A DNA stretch of 64,000 nucleotides from contig CAWKIA010000013.1 in the NCBI GenBank assembly GCA_963849635.1, positions 62,001 through 126,000 of the forward strand, given 5' to 3'. A program made the translations under genes and the position numbers. Shown here piece by piece: positions 50,535 to 58,218 of this stretch (its first letter is position 1; each line of letters starts with the position of its first letter). The stretch comes from CAVRUD01 sp963849635. GTDB taxonomy: Bacteria > Chloroflexota > Chloroflexia > Thermomicrobiales > UBA6265. The notes beneath the pieces are model-generated. The model did not search any database, was not told the DNA's origin, and saw nothing but the letters and a program-made list of their open reading frames with translations.

Positions 50535-50960
50535 ATGTCTCGACCACCGTCGATCCAGGTCCGCGAACCGGTACCGACCAGTCGCACCGCGCCGGCATGG
50601 CAGCGTTCCCGCCTTTCGCGCGGGTTGGGGCTCATCGAGGCTCAACTCTGGTCGACCCTGGTGCGGCTGCTGCTTGCGACCTTGGCACTGGAGCGCACGC
50701 TCCGGGTGCTCGATGCCCTGCCCCGCCACTCCACATCTCGGGCTGAGGTGGCGCCGCCGCCGGAGGCCGCGTTTCGGCTCGCCGGCGCCTGCCTCGGGCG
50801 GTCGTTGGCCCGCAGCCAGTACCTGCGGACGCGGGGCCACCCCAGCATCCTGGTGATCGGCGGACTAGGCACGATCAACGAGTTCCGGGCGCACGCCTGG
50901 CTCGACGGCGATGACCCGGGTCAACCAGACTTCGTTGAGCTCCGAAGGATCCAACGGTGA
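50535..50960 (+). CDS. Lasso peptide biosynthesis B2 protein (leader peptidase)
   Basis: 141 residues; AGGAG precedes ATG 50535. Transglutaminase-like cysteine protease: Cys in 'LAGACLGRSLARSQYLRTRG', His in 'EFRAHAWLDGDD', with 'HPSILVIGGLG' between. Cleaves the leader after Thr-2/Leu-1 of the precursor when guided by B1. The stop overlaps the cyclase start (GTGA at 50957). Confidence 0.9.
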   Translation: MSRPPSIQVREPVPTSRTAPAWQRSRLSRGLGLIEAQLWSTLVRLLLATLALERTLRVLDALPRHSTSRAEVAPPPEAAFRLAGACLGRSLARSQYLRTRGHPSILVIGGLGTINEFRAHAWLDGDDPGQPDFVELRRIQR

Positions 50961-52624
50961 CCCGGGCGGCAGGTCTGCTCGGCTACCTTGCGCCCGACCT
51001 TCCCCCGGAGCGGTCGGTGGGGGCGGCCAGGAGGTCGCCTTGGCGCGGTGACATCACGGCCACCGAGGCGGGGCCGATCGGCGTGATCCATGCGCTTGGC
51101 GGAGCGACGGTCGCCCGTCGTGCCCACGTCGCGGTCGCGCTCCATGGACGCCTCGATAACCTTGCGGCGTTACGAGGTGATTTGGGGTTGGCCCCCGACG
51201 CCGACCCGGGCGCTGTCGTGGCCGAGGCCTATCTTCGGCACGGGGACGAGTTCGGCGGGCGCCTGGTCGGCGACTTCGCCTTGCTCGTGCTCGACGAGCG
51301 GCGCGGGACAGTTCTGGCCGTGCGCGACTGGGTTGGCACCCGTCCGCTGTTCTGGGGCAAGCACGGAGAGGTCGTCGCCTGGGGCAGCGAGGTGAAGCAG
51401 GTCCTTGCCTTGCTGGATCTGCCCTACCGACCCGATGAGCGGACCCTGGCCGCCTACGAGCAAATGGCCACCCCGGAGTTGACGGCGACGTTTGCTGAGG
51501 GGGTCTTGGCGGTACCTCCGGGTGGTCAGGTGCTGGCGGGGGGCCGGAGAAACAGTCCGGGCATGGCGTCGGGTGATCCGGTTCGCGCCGATCGACGCCT
51601 CACTCGCCGAGGCGGCCGCCGCCGTTCGCACCGGGTTGGAGGTGGCCGTTAGCCGCAGGGCCGCCGGTGCCGTGCGACTCGGCGCCCTGATCAGTGGTGG
51701 GATGGACTCGACCGCGGTCGCCGCCACCGCCGCCGCCCTGGCCACCCGCGGCAAGGGCCCATCGCTGGCCGCGAGCTTCACAACCGCCTACCCCGACGTA
51801 CCAGCCATCGACGAAACGCGGTACGCACGAGCGGTCGCCGAGCAATGGGACATTCCCTGGACGCCGGTGGTGATCCGACCGGCCGACCTTCTCGCCTGGC
51901 CCGATCGCGGGTTCGCGGCCCACGACGGCCCGACCTTCCCCGGACTCGGCATGTATGAAACGTTGCTGGCCTCGGCCGAAGCTGCCGCGGTAGATATCCT
52001 GCTGACCGGGAGCGTCGGCGACAAGTGGGTCCGCCAGGACGGTCGTGAATTCGAGCAGGGGATCTTCCGCGGTGACTGGCGCGCTGTCCGCTCATGGGGA
52101 ACGGCGGCAGCCAGAGAGTCGCCTCTGCGCGCGGGCAAGCGTGCCCTTCGGGCGGTCGCCAAACGGGTTCTGCGAGGGCAGCGGGCCGAGACGTACTACG
52201 AGGGCAACGCCGACGACTGGTGGGTGCGGACATCCCTGGAGACCCTTGAACGGGAGGGATTGCGTCATGGGATTCTGGTCGAGCACCCGTTCTGCGACTT
52301 CGAATTCGCATCCCTGCTGGCAGGCCTGCCACCGCACGTGCGGTCCATGCCGCGGACACCGCTCAAACTCGTCACCCGAGAGGCGATGCGAGGCCTGCTC
52401 CCGGAGGTGGTTCGGACCCGCGCGGACAACCCTGTCAGCACCCCGTACTTCGTGGCAGCGCTCGGAGGGACGGCGCGCGATGGCAGACCGCTCGACGATG
52501 GCAACGTGCTAACGGAGGCGGCCGCCCACTACGTCGCGGCCTGGCGAGTCATCACGGAGAGGCGCAATGCCGTCGACCAACGAATGGACGCAACCTTGAA
52601 ACGCGTAGGTGTACGTACAATTGA
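50957..52624 (+). CDS. Lasso cyclase, asparagine-synthase-like (frameshifted, 3' end uncertain)
   Basis: Adenylates the ring Asp/Glu side chain and closes the macrolactam. The N-terminal glutaminase-like domain ('HGRLDNLAALRGDLGLAPDA', 'GDFALLVLDERRGTVLAVRD') lacks the catalytic Cys2, as expected for a cyclase. The synthetase domain has PP-motif 'LGALISGGMDSTAVAATAAA' and 'VDILLTGSVGDKWVRQ'. The frame changes at the G6 run 51538-51543. The recognisable protein fades after 'YVAAWRVITERRNA'. In the sequence as given this frame remains open to 52997 across the precursor gene; a stop in the neighbouring frame at 52622 is the more natural end. About 555 residues. Confidence 0.85.
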
Positions 52625-52650
52625 CAAGTCGAAAAGCGGCCTGTTAGAGT
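52621..52650 (+). promoter_or_regulatory. Candidate promoter for the lasso precursor gene
   Basis: TTGACA (perfect -35) at 52621-52626 and TAGAGT at 52645-52650, spacing 18 (17 to the overlapping TTAGAG). The palindrome GTACGTAC lies just upstream (52611-52618). The start site would be near 52657, leaving about 140 bases of 5' leader before the precursor ATG. Confidence 0.55.
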
Positions 52651-52794
52651 ATGCTCCAGTCCTAGCCCAAAGGTCCTGCGATCCATCCCGTATCCGGGAC
52701 TTTCTGGGCATGACCCAAAAGGGGCGTCGAGAGGTTTCCACGCCCTGCTTTTACCCCCAATCAAGCTCCCACGTGGGGCAAGGAGTGTTCTGGA

Positions 52795-52954
52795 ATGAAG
52801 GAAGAGCGCAAGGAAGAGTACACCTCCCCGACGCTCGTGGAGATCGGCAAGATCACCGAGATCACCCTCGGCGGATCTGGTGTCTGCCCCCGACTGCGGG
52901 AACGACGGCTTCAACAACGGCAAGCGGCCTGAGAACAGCAACTCCTGCCCGTAG
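52795..52954 (+). CDS. Lasso peptide precursor (core frameshifted as given)
   Basis: AAGGAG nine bases before ATG. The 25-residue leader has every expected contact: Tyr9 (-17), Pro12 (-14), Leu14 (-12), Gly18 (-8), Thr24 (-2), within 'EEYTSPTLVEIGKITEITL'. The core starts GGSGVCP. In the sequence as given the frame then reads R-L-R and stops at 52932, leaving no ring acid at position 7-9. Removing one C from the run 52887-52891 gives GGSGVCPD, placing Asp at position 8 for a Gly1-Asp8 ring. The core then continues with Cys9, is Asn/Gly-rich and ends SNSCP at the TAG 52952-52954: 27 residues with Cys at 6, 9 and 26. I take the corrected version as real. Confidence 0.82.
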
Positions 52955-53007
52955 GCGTTGCCCATCGGGTAGAAAGCAGGCAGGGTTGATTGGGTAGCGG
53001 GACGCGC

Positions 53008-53838
53008 GTGAGGAAGATCTACCGCCTGTTCGGTCTGGGGGTCTCTTCCGAAGTTTCACTGCCACTCCCTACCAGCGAAGGTGACGCGGAGGTTCAGGTG
53101 CTTCTGGGGAAGGTCGCGACGGGTGGCGATCTTCTCTGGCGCACCGAGCCTCCCGTTGCCTTTTCCTGTTTTCGCCGCGGGGAGATCATTGTCCTCGAAT
53201 GGCCCGGAGCTCGGTTCGGTGTCGGCTCCGACCGCGTGGTCATCGACGTCCAGGATTCCACGTTCGCCGTCGATCTCTTCCTCAACCCGGTCTGGTCGGT
53301 GGTGCTGACGGCGCGCGGATGCGAGCCCTTGCACGCCTGCGTTGTCGCAAAGAACGGATCGGCCGTCTCTATCCATGGGATCTCAGGATCGGGGAAGACC
53401 ACCTCCGGCCTGGCGCTGCTTGACCGCGGCTGGCGACTGGTGACTGACGACATGCTGGTCCTGGACGATCAGCGTCGCGCCGTTCCGGGCCCCCCGTTCA
53501 TCCGGCTGCTGCCCGATCGAGCCGCAGGTCGGCCCGGCGAGGTCGATCCGGCCGGCAAGCTGCGCTATCACCCTCCGCTCGCTGATGAGCCCGTGCCCCT
53601 TGCGGCCATGGTCGTCCTCTCCGACGATCACCAGTCCTTCGGCCGGCTCTCGGGTGCCTCCGCCGTGAATGCTATCCTGGCCCAGGTCTATAACCCGGTA
53701 TTGACCCACCCGAACCAGACCCGTCGCCGGTTCGAACTCGCGCTCGACCTCGTCGAGCGCGTCCCGGTCTTTGGAGCGCCACCGCGGTCGCTGACAGCGG
53801 AACAATTGGAGCGCATCTTCGAGGACGGGACGCCCTGA
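53008..53838 (+). CDS. HPr-kinase-like lasso peptide kinase
   Basis: 276 residues. 'RKIYRLFGLGVSSEVSLPLP' opening; P-loop 'SIHGISGSGKTTSGLALLDR' near residue 120, 'LVTDDMLVLDD' (acidic HPrK strand) and C-terminal 'VYNPVLTHPNQTRRRFELAL'. Relatives in lasso clusters phosphorylate the C-terminal serine region of the precursor or peptide; here Ser23 and Ser25 of the corrected core are candidates. GTG 53008 or an in-frame TTG at 52990 can start it. Located 50 bases after the precursor and co-transcribed. Confidence 0.85.
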   Translation: MRKIYRLFGLGVSSEVSLPLPTSEGDAEVQVLLGKVATGGDLLWRTEPPVAFSCFRRGEIIVLEWPGARFGVGSDRVVIDVQDSTFAVDLFLNPVWSVVLTARGCEPLHACVVAKNGSAVSIHGISGSGKTTSGLALLDRGWRLVTDDMLVLDDQRRAVPGPPFIRLLPDRAAGRPGEVDPAGKLRYHPPLADEPVPLAAMVVLSDDHQSFGRLSGASAVNAILAQVYNPVLTHPNQTRRRFELALDLVERVPVFGAPPRSLTAEQLERIFEDGTP

Positions 53839-53892
53839 GTCCCACGGCTCACGTGCCCTCTCACCCGTACGTTGGATTGGATCGGACCGCCG

Positions 53893-54702
53893 TCAGTATT
53901 GATTCAGCGACCCGGCCCGACGGGCATGCCGCAAGGCGGCCTCGAAGATCCATAGGGCGATGGGCACGCTTACGACGGTGACAGCGACGAGCGGCGCAAG
54001 CAAGAGGGGCCGCGACACGCCATCGAGGAGCGCCGACCGCAGGACCTGCACGCCCCAGTTGAATGGCAGGGCCCAGGCCATCCATCGCAGCGGGGTCGGG
54101 AGGACGGCGATCGGGAAATAGACTGCCCCTAGGAACGTCAACGCGTAGACGGCAAAGCCTGCGATCGGCCCCGTCTGCTTAAAGACCACCGTCGCCCCGG
54201 CAAGGGCCACGCCAACTGCTGCAAAGAAGACAAACATTGACACGAACGCGCAGATCGCGGTGGGGAGCGACCAGGCGCCGATCTGGAAACGAACCCCGAA
54301 AATCACCACCGCAATCCCAACAAGCAGGAGCGAGTTCAACAGGGCCTGGACAAAGCTATAGAGCGCGGTGCCGATAATCAGGAGTGACGGCGATGCCGGC
54401 GTTGCCAACAATGCCTCCAGCGACCCGGTCATTTGCTCAGTGCGCAGTGTGGCCGAGAAGGTGGACATGCTGGTTGAAACGAGATTCACCATGACCGTCC
54501 CAATGAGGACAAACGGGAAATACCCTTGTTCCATGCCCTCGTAGGAGCCTAGTTCCGTGCTATCAACAAGGCGACCGACAAAGAAGTAGGTACCAAGAAA
54601 AACGATGGCGGCGAAGAACGACGAGACAAATGCCAGGCGATAGGATCGTCTGATGCCCCAGTCGCGCCGAATGAAGGCGGCAAGGATGGTCAGGCCTGTC
54701 AT
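53893..54702 (-). CDS. ABC-2 type transporter permease
   Basis: 269 residues, six membrane segments: 'YRLAFVSSFFAAIVFLGTYF', 'YFPFVLIGTVMVNLVSTSMS', 'ALLNSLLLVGIAVVIFGVRF', 'AICAFVSMFVFFAAVGVALA', 'AGFAVYALTFLGAVYFPIAV' and a terminal 'LLLAPLVAVTVVSVPIALWI'. Also has the ABC-2 coupling stretch 'TEQMTGSLEALLATP'. Start overlaps the ATPase stop (ATGA). Convergent with the lasso operon; most simply the lasso exporter/immunity pump, which is an inference from position. Confidence 0.88.
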   Translation of the reverse strand: MTGLTILAAFIRRDWGIRRSYRLAFVSSFFAAIVFLGTYFFVGRLVDSTELGSYEGMEQGYFPFVLIGTVMVNLVSTSMSTFSATLRTEQMTGSLEALLATPASPSLLIIGTALYSFVQALLNSLLLVGIAVVIFGVRFQIGAWSLPTAICAFVSMFVFFAAVGVALAGATVVFKQTGPIAGFAVYALTFLGAVYFPIAVLPTPLRWMAWALPFNWGVQVLRSALLDGVSRPLLLAPLVAVTVVSVPIALWIFEAALRHARRAGSLNQY

Positions 54703-55457
54703 CCACCCACCGCCGCCAGCAGGGCACGTTCCAGCGCGGCGGGTTCGGTGCCGCCGGGAAGCTCTGCCGCGATCCGGCCTCTTGCCAGTACCAGGACGTG
54801 GTCAGCGATCGCCGCCGCTTCGTGCAGATCATGGGTCGTGTAGAGAACGGCAATCTGTTGCGCGCGACACATCGCCGCCACCTGGGTACGGAAGGCAACG
54901 GCTGCGACCGGATCGAGGCTTCGGGTTGGCTCGTCCAGAAGCAGGACCGGCGGGTTCGGGAGCAGAGCCCGTGCCAGCGACAGCCGCATCTTCATCCCCG
55001 TCGAGTAGCCGTCGAAGCGTCGGTCGGCCGCCTCGGTCAAGCCAACCTCTGCCAGGAGCTCCGTGGCACGCTCAGCCGCTTGACGGCGAGTCAGGCCGTA
55101 GAGCGCGGCGAAGAACTCGAGGTTGCCGCGACCGGTCAACCGCCAGTACCAGGACCGTTCGTCTCCCAGGGCCACTCCGAGCGAGCGGCGAGCAACGGCA
55201 GGCCGGGCGATGGCATCATGCCCGTTGACGGAGACGCGCCCGGAGTCAGGCAGGACGGTCGTGGCGATGATCCGCAACAGGGTGCTCTTGCCCGCCCCAT
55301 TGGGGCCGAGCAGGGCGACGGTTTCGCCGCGTCCGACCCGGAAGCTGACCCCGTCTAACGCCTGGACCCCGCCGAAGCGCTTGGTGACGTCCTCAATCAC
55401 GAGACCCGAGCTCGTCGCCGTGTCTGTACCGAAATCGGTCCGATCCGCAACGACCAC
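54699..55457 (-). CDS. ABC transporter ATP-binding protein
   Basis: 252 residues from GTG 55457 (GAGGGA upstream). Walker A 'LLGPNGAGKSTLLRIIATTV', signature 'GYSTGMKMRLSLARALLPNP', Walker B 'VLLLDEPTRSLDP', H-loop 'YTTHDLHEAA'. The signature is the STG variant often seen in ABC-2 drug/peptide exporters. Pairs with the permease encoded downstream. The frame extends upstream to 55544 but that extension has no domain. Confidence 0.9.
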   Translation of the reverse strand: MVVADRTDFGTDTATSSGLVIEDVTKRFGGVQALDGVSFRVGRGETVALLGPNGAGKSTLLRIIATTVLPDSGRVSVNGHDAIARPAVARRSLGVALGDERSWYWRLTGRGNLEFFAALYGLTRRQAAERATELLAEVGLTEAADRRFDGYSTGMKMRLSLARALLPNPPVLLLDEPTRSLDPVAAVAFRTQVAAMCRAQQIAVLYTTHDLHEAAAIADHVLVLARGRIAAELPGGTEPAALERALLAAVGG

Positions 55458-55621
55458 TATTCCCTCACTTACACTCGCCAATAGCGCGCCAGTCGCCCTC
55501 GTCGCGGTTCCACCGCGACGGCTGCGCCTGCCACCGTCCCACATCCTGGTCGGTACCGGAGGAACATTATGATAGCATCATCGCCCCAGCGCACCCGCCG
55601 ACGGTCGCATCGAGGACTTTG

Positions 55622-56227
55622 ATGAAGCTGCGGGCCCTGCCGTACCGCGCCGTGGGAAAAACAAGACGTTACCTTCTAGCGCGGAAATGGCGGACTCCGC
55701 CGCCGCACGTGATCGACTCGTCGCGTTCTTACCGCGCGATCCTTCGGACGTCGAAGGGCGATCTCGAGGCAGCACTTTTCTCTAATGAGGCGCCCAAGGC
55801 AGTGAACAATTTCGTCTACCTGGCTCGGGCCGGTTACTACGACCGCACGCCGTTCCACCGGATCGTCCCCGGCTTTGTGGTCCAGGGGGGAGATCCAACT
55901 GGCACTGGCTACGGCAGTCCGGGCTACACCTTCCCCGACGAACCTGTTACCCGAGACTATCTGCGAGGCACCCTGGCGATGGCCAATGCGGGGCCCAACA
56001 CGAACGCGAGCCAGTTCTTCATCGTCCTCGCCGATCCCGCTGCGCCGCTGGCAAAGGTCTTTACCATCTTCGGTCGGGTGACCCACGGCTTTTCCGTCCT
56101 CGATGCGATCGCCGCCGTGCCGACCGGCCCTGGTCCGCTGGGTGGCGAACCATCCGTACCGCGGGAGCCGGTGACACTCATCCAAATCACTATCGACGAG
56201 GTGCCGGCGACCCACACCGCAGCATAA
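55622..56227 (+). CDS. Cyclophilin-type peptidyl-prolyl isomerase
   Basis: 201 residues. 'GDLEAALFSNEAPKAVNNFV', 'GYYDRTPFHRIVPGFVVQGG' (FHRI..F..QGGD active site), 'GTLAMANAGPNTNASQFFIV', 'FTIFGRVTHGFSVLDAIAAV'. Catalyses prolyl isomerisation; no signal peptide is evident, so cytoplasmic. The N-terminus is variable: the family usually starts near 'RKWRTPPPHVID', so the first 20 residues are doubtful. Confidence 0.92.
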   Translation: MKLRALPYRAVGKTRRYLLARKWRTPPPHVIDSSRSYRAILRTSKGDLEAALFSNEAPKAVNNFVYLARAGYYDRTPFHRIVPGFVVQGGDPTGTGYGSPGYTFPDEPVTRDYLRGTLAMANAGPNTNASQFFIVLADPAAPLAKVFTIFGRVTHGFSVLDAIAAVPTGPGPLGGEPSVPREPVTLIQITIDEVPATHTAA

Positions 56228-56392
56228 ACGTTGAGCCTTGACCGGGCCTCTGGGAAGCGAGCACCATCGGTGCTGACAGCGACCGTGATCCCGTGGGCCA
56301 CAGTCGGCCGAACGAGAGCCCCGCGACGTAGGGACGCGTAAGATTGGGCGAGCGCGGGAGCGCTCGTCTAGGCAGGACGCCGAGGGACACAC

Positions 56393-57349
56393 ATGCGAGT
56401 CTTGGTCACCGGCGGTGCCGGATTTATCGGCAGTCACCTTGTCGACCGTCTGCTGGAACTCGAGCACCACGTGATGGTGGCGGATAGCTTCCTGACCGGT
56501 CGCTTCGTCAATCTCGTTCACGCCGAGCGTCATCCCAATCTGCGCCTGGTGCACCAGGACCTGACCGAGCCGTTGGCCGAGGAGGCGTTCGTCGGCCCGT
56601 TCGACCGGGTCTACAATCTGGCGAGCCCTGCCAGCCCGCGAGGCTATGGCCGCTACCCGATTGAGACGCAGCTGGTCAACTCGGTTGGCACCCTCCATGT
56701 CCTGGGGCTGGCGCGGCGGGACGGTGCCCGGTTCCTGCAAGCGTCCACCTCCGAGGTCTACGGCGATCCCTTGGTCCACCCGCAGGTCGAGACCTACTGG
56801 GGCAACGTCAACCCGAACGGGCCCCGCGCTTGCTACGACGAGGGGAAGCGGTTCGCGGAGAGTCTGGTGATGGAGTTCGTGCGCCAATACGGCGTCGACG
56901 CCCGCATCGCCCGGATCTTCAACACCTACGGCCCGCGCTCCAACCCGGACGACGGGCGCGTCGTGCCGAATTTTTGCGTCCAGGCGCTGCGCGGCGATCC
57001 GATCACGATCTACGGCGACGGCAGCCAGACACGCTCGTTTTGCTACGTCGACGACCTCGTGCGCGGCCTGGTGCTGCTGATGGAGACGGACGGCCTGACT
57101 GGTGAGGTCGTCAACCTCGGCAACCCCGACGAATTCACGGTGCGTGAGCTGGCCGAGCAGATCGTGGCCATCACCGGCTCGCGTTCCCCGATTCACCACG
57201 AGCCATTGCCGGTCGACGATCCGACGCGGCGTCGGCCCGACGTAGCCAAAGCCTTGCGCCTGCTCGGATGGCGGCCAGAGGTGGATCTCGCCAATGGGCT
57301 ACCGCCGACGTTGGCATCCTTCCGGACTGCGCTCGACCTTGCTCCCTAG
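56393..57349 (+). CDS. UDP-glucuronate decarboxylase (UXS-like SDR)
   Basis: 318 residues, intact. 'MRVLVTGGAGFIGSHLVDRL', 'YNLASPASPRGYGRYPIETQ' (the UXS-type LASPASPxxY segment), 'ASTSEVYGDPLVHPQ', 'ACYDEGKRFAESLVMEFVRQ' (Tyr-x3-Lys), 'RIFNTYGPRSNPDDGRVVPN'. Converts UDP-glucuronate to UDP-xylose, so it would follow Ugd encoded at 46.4 kb. Part of the polysaccharide system, separated from the main block by the lasso genes. Confidence 0.88.
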   Translation: MRVLVTGGAGFIGSHLVDRLLELEHHVMVADSFLTGRFVNLVHAERHPNLRLVHQDLTEPLAEEAFVGPFDRVYNLASPASPRGYGRYPIETQLVNSVGTLHVLGLARRDGARFLQASTSEVYGDPLVHPQVETYWGNVNPNGPRACYDEGKRFAESLVMEFVRQYGVDARIARIFNTYGPRSNPDDGRVVPNFCVQALRGDPITIYGDGSQTRSFCYVDDLVRGLVLLMETDGLTGEVVNLGNPDEFTVRELAEQIVAITGSRSPIHHEPLPVDDPTRRRPDVAKALRLLGWRPEVDLANGLPPTLASFRTALDLAP

Positions 57350-58218
57350 GCCCGCCCGCCCCCAGAATTAGCGTGTGATCCCTTTGTCGCATGTCACCAT
57401 TTGGCGAGACCGTCAGTTCCTCTGCTCAGGCTCCTGTCGACTGACGCCGAACCTATAGCTTGTAGGAGTAGGTTGTTCACGGGTTCCCCGCCGACGACAC
57501 AGCCCGCGTCCTACGTCCGTCCCGCCCCCACATGGTCGCAGGTAGTACCCCCACGTACACGGATCGCTGAGCTATTGCTCAGGGCCACGGCTGACCGGTC
57601 GGCAAAACTCCTGCCGCCTTGAGAGCGTTGTGACATACCGCGGCCATTAGTACTTTTGGACTTCGATGGTCCAGTACTTTAGTATACGTTCGACGCCATT
57701 GCGTTGGGTAAACGAGCATGCATCTCGAGGGTTCACAGGTGAGCCTGTTTGGGCGCGGAGGTTTCCTCATCGCCGGCGATCATCGAGGACTGGGTCTCCG
57801 TCGCGACGCTGGACGGGACCCTCGTTGCGCTGGGTGGTTCATCGGGCACAACCTCGTCCTGGCACCCAGAGGCGGCCACGCTTGCCAAACTGGATCCAGG
57901 GACCAGGGGCGCCGCGGGTTGGAGGCGGCACGAGCGTGTACCTCGGTGTGTTCAGCCGCTCAGCGAAGGCAGTCGGTCTCGCCGCCGGCCCGGACGCGAC
58001 GCTAACTTCTGTAGAGAGCGCCTCACCATGCCCTGTTGAATCACATGATCGTGGATCGCTCGGTCGTTGGGAGATACCCGGTTCATCGGGGGACTTGTCC
58101 CTTTGGCGCGCAGAGTGGCCGCGTGTAGACTTGACCGTAATGGACATTGTGGGCAGCGGGCTGCGAAACGGTGCTGCCTTGGGGCACGTACCTCCTGAGA
58201 CCGTTAGGGGCAAAACGT
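57350..58218. other. Long leader region upstream of BY-kinase gene
   Basis: About 870 bases. Contains the inverted repeat at 57649-57678. I see no gene; the short frames have no recognisable domains. No riboswitch consensus could be matched. Confidence 0.4.
57649..57678. promoter_or_regulatory. Candidate operator: AGTACT-flanked GGAC/GTCC inverted repeat (site C)
   Basis: AGTACT, TTT, GGAC, seven bases, GTCC, AGTACT. Shares AGTAC and GGACTT elements with sites A and B. Lies about 540 bases upstream of the BY-kinase start. Confidence 0.35.

Noticed and set aside
52625..52997. C-terminal extension of the lasso cyclase across the precursor gene
   Set aside because: The extension has no cyclase-like sequence and overlaps a promoter, a ribosome site and the precursor.
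57350..58218. Cyclic-di-GMP riboswitch in the BY-kinase leader
   Set aside because: Some GCAAAA/CCGCC pieces are present but the GEMM core order is not.
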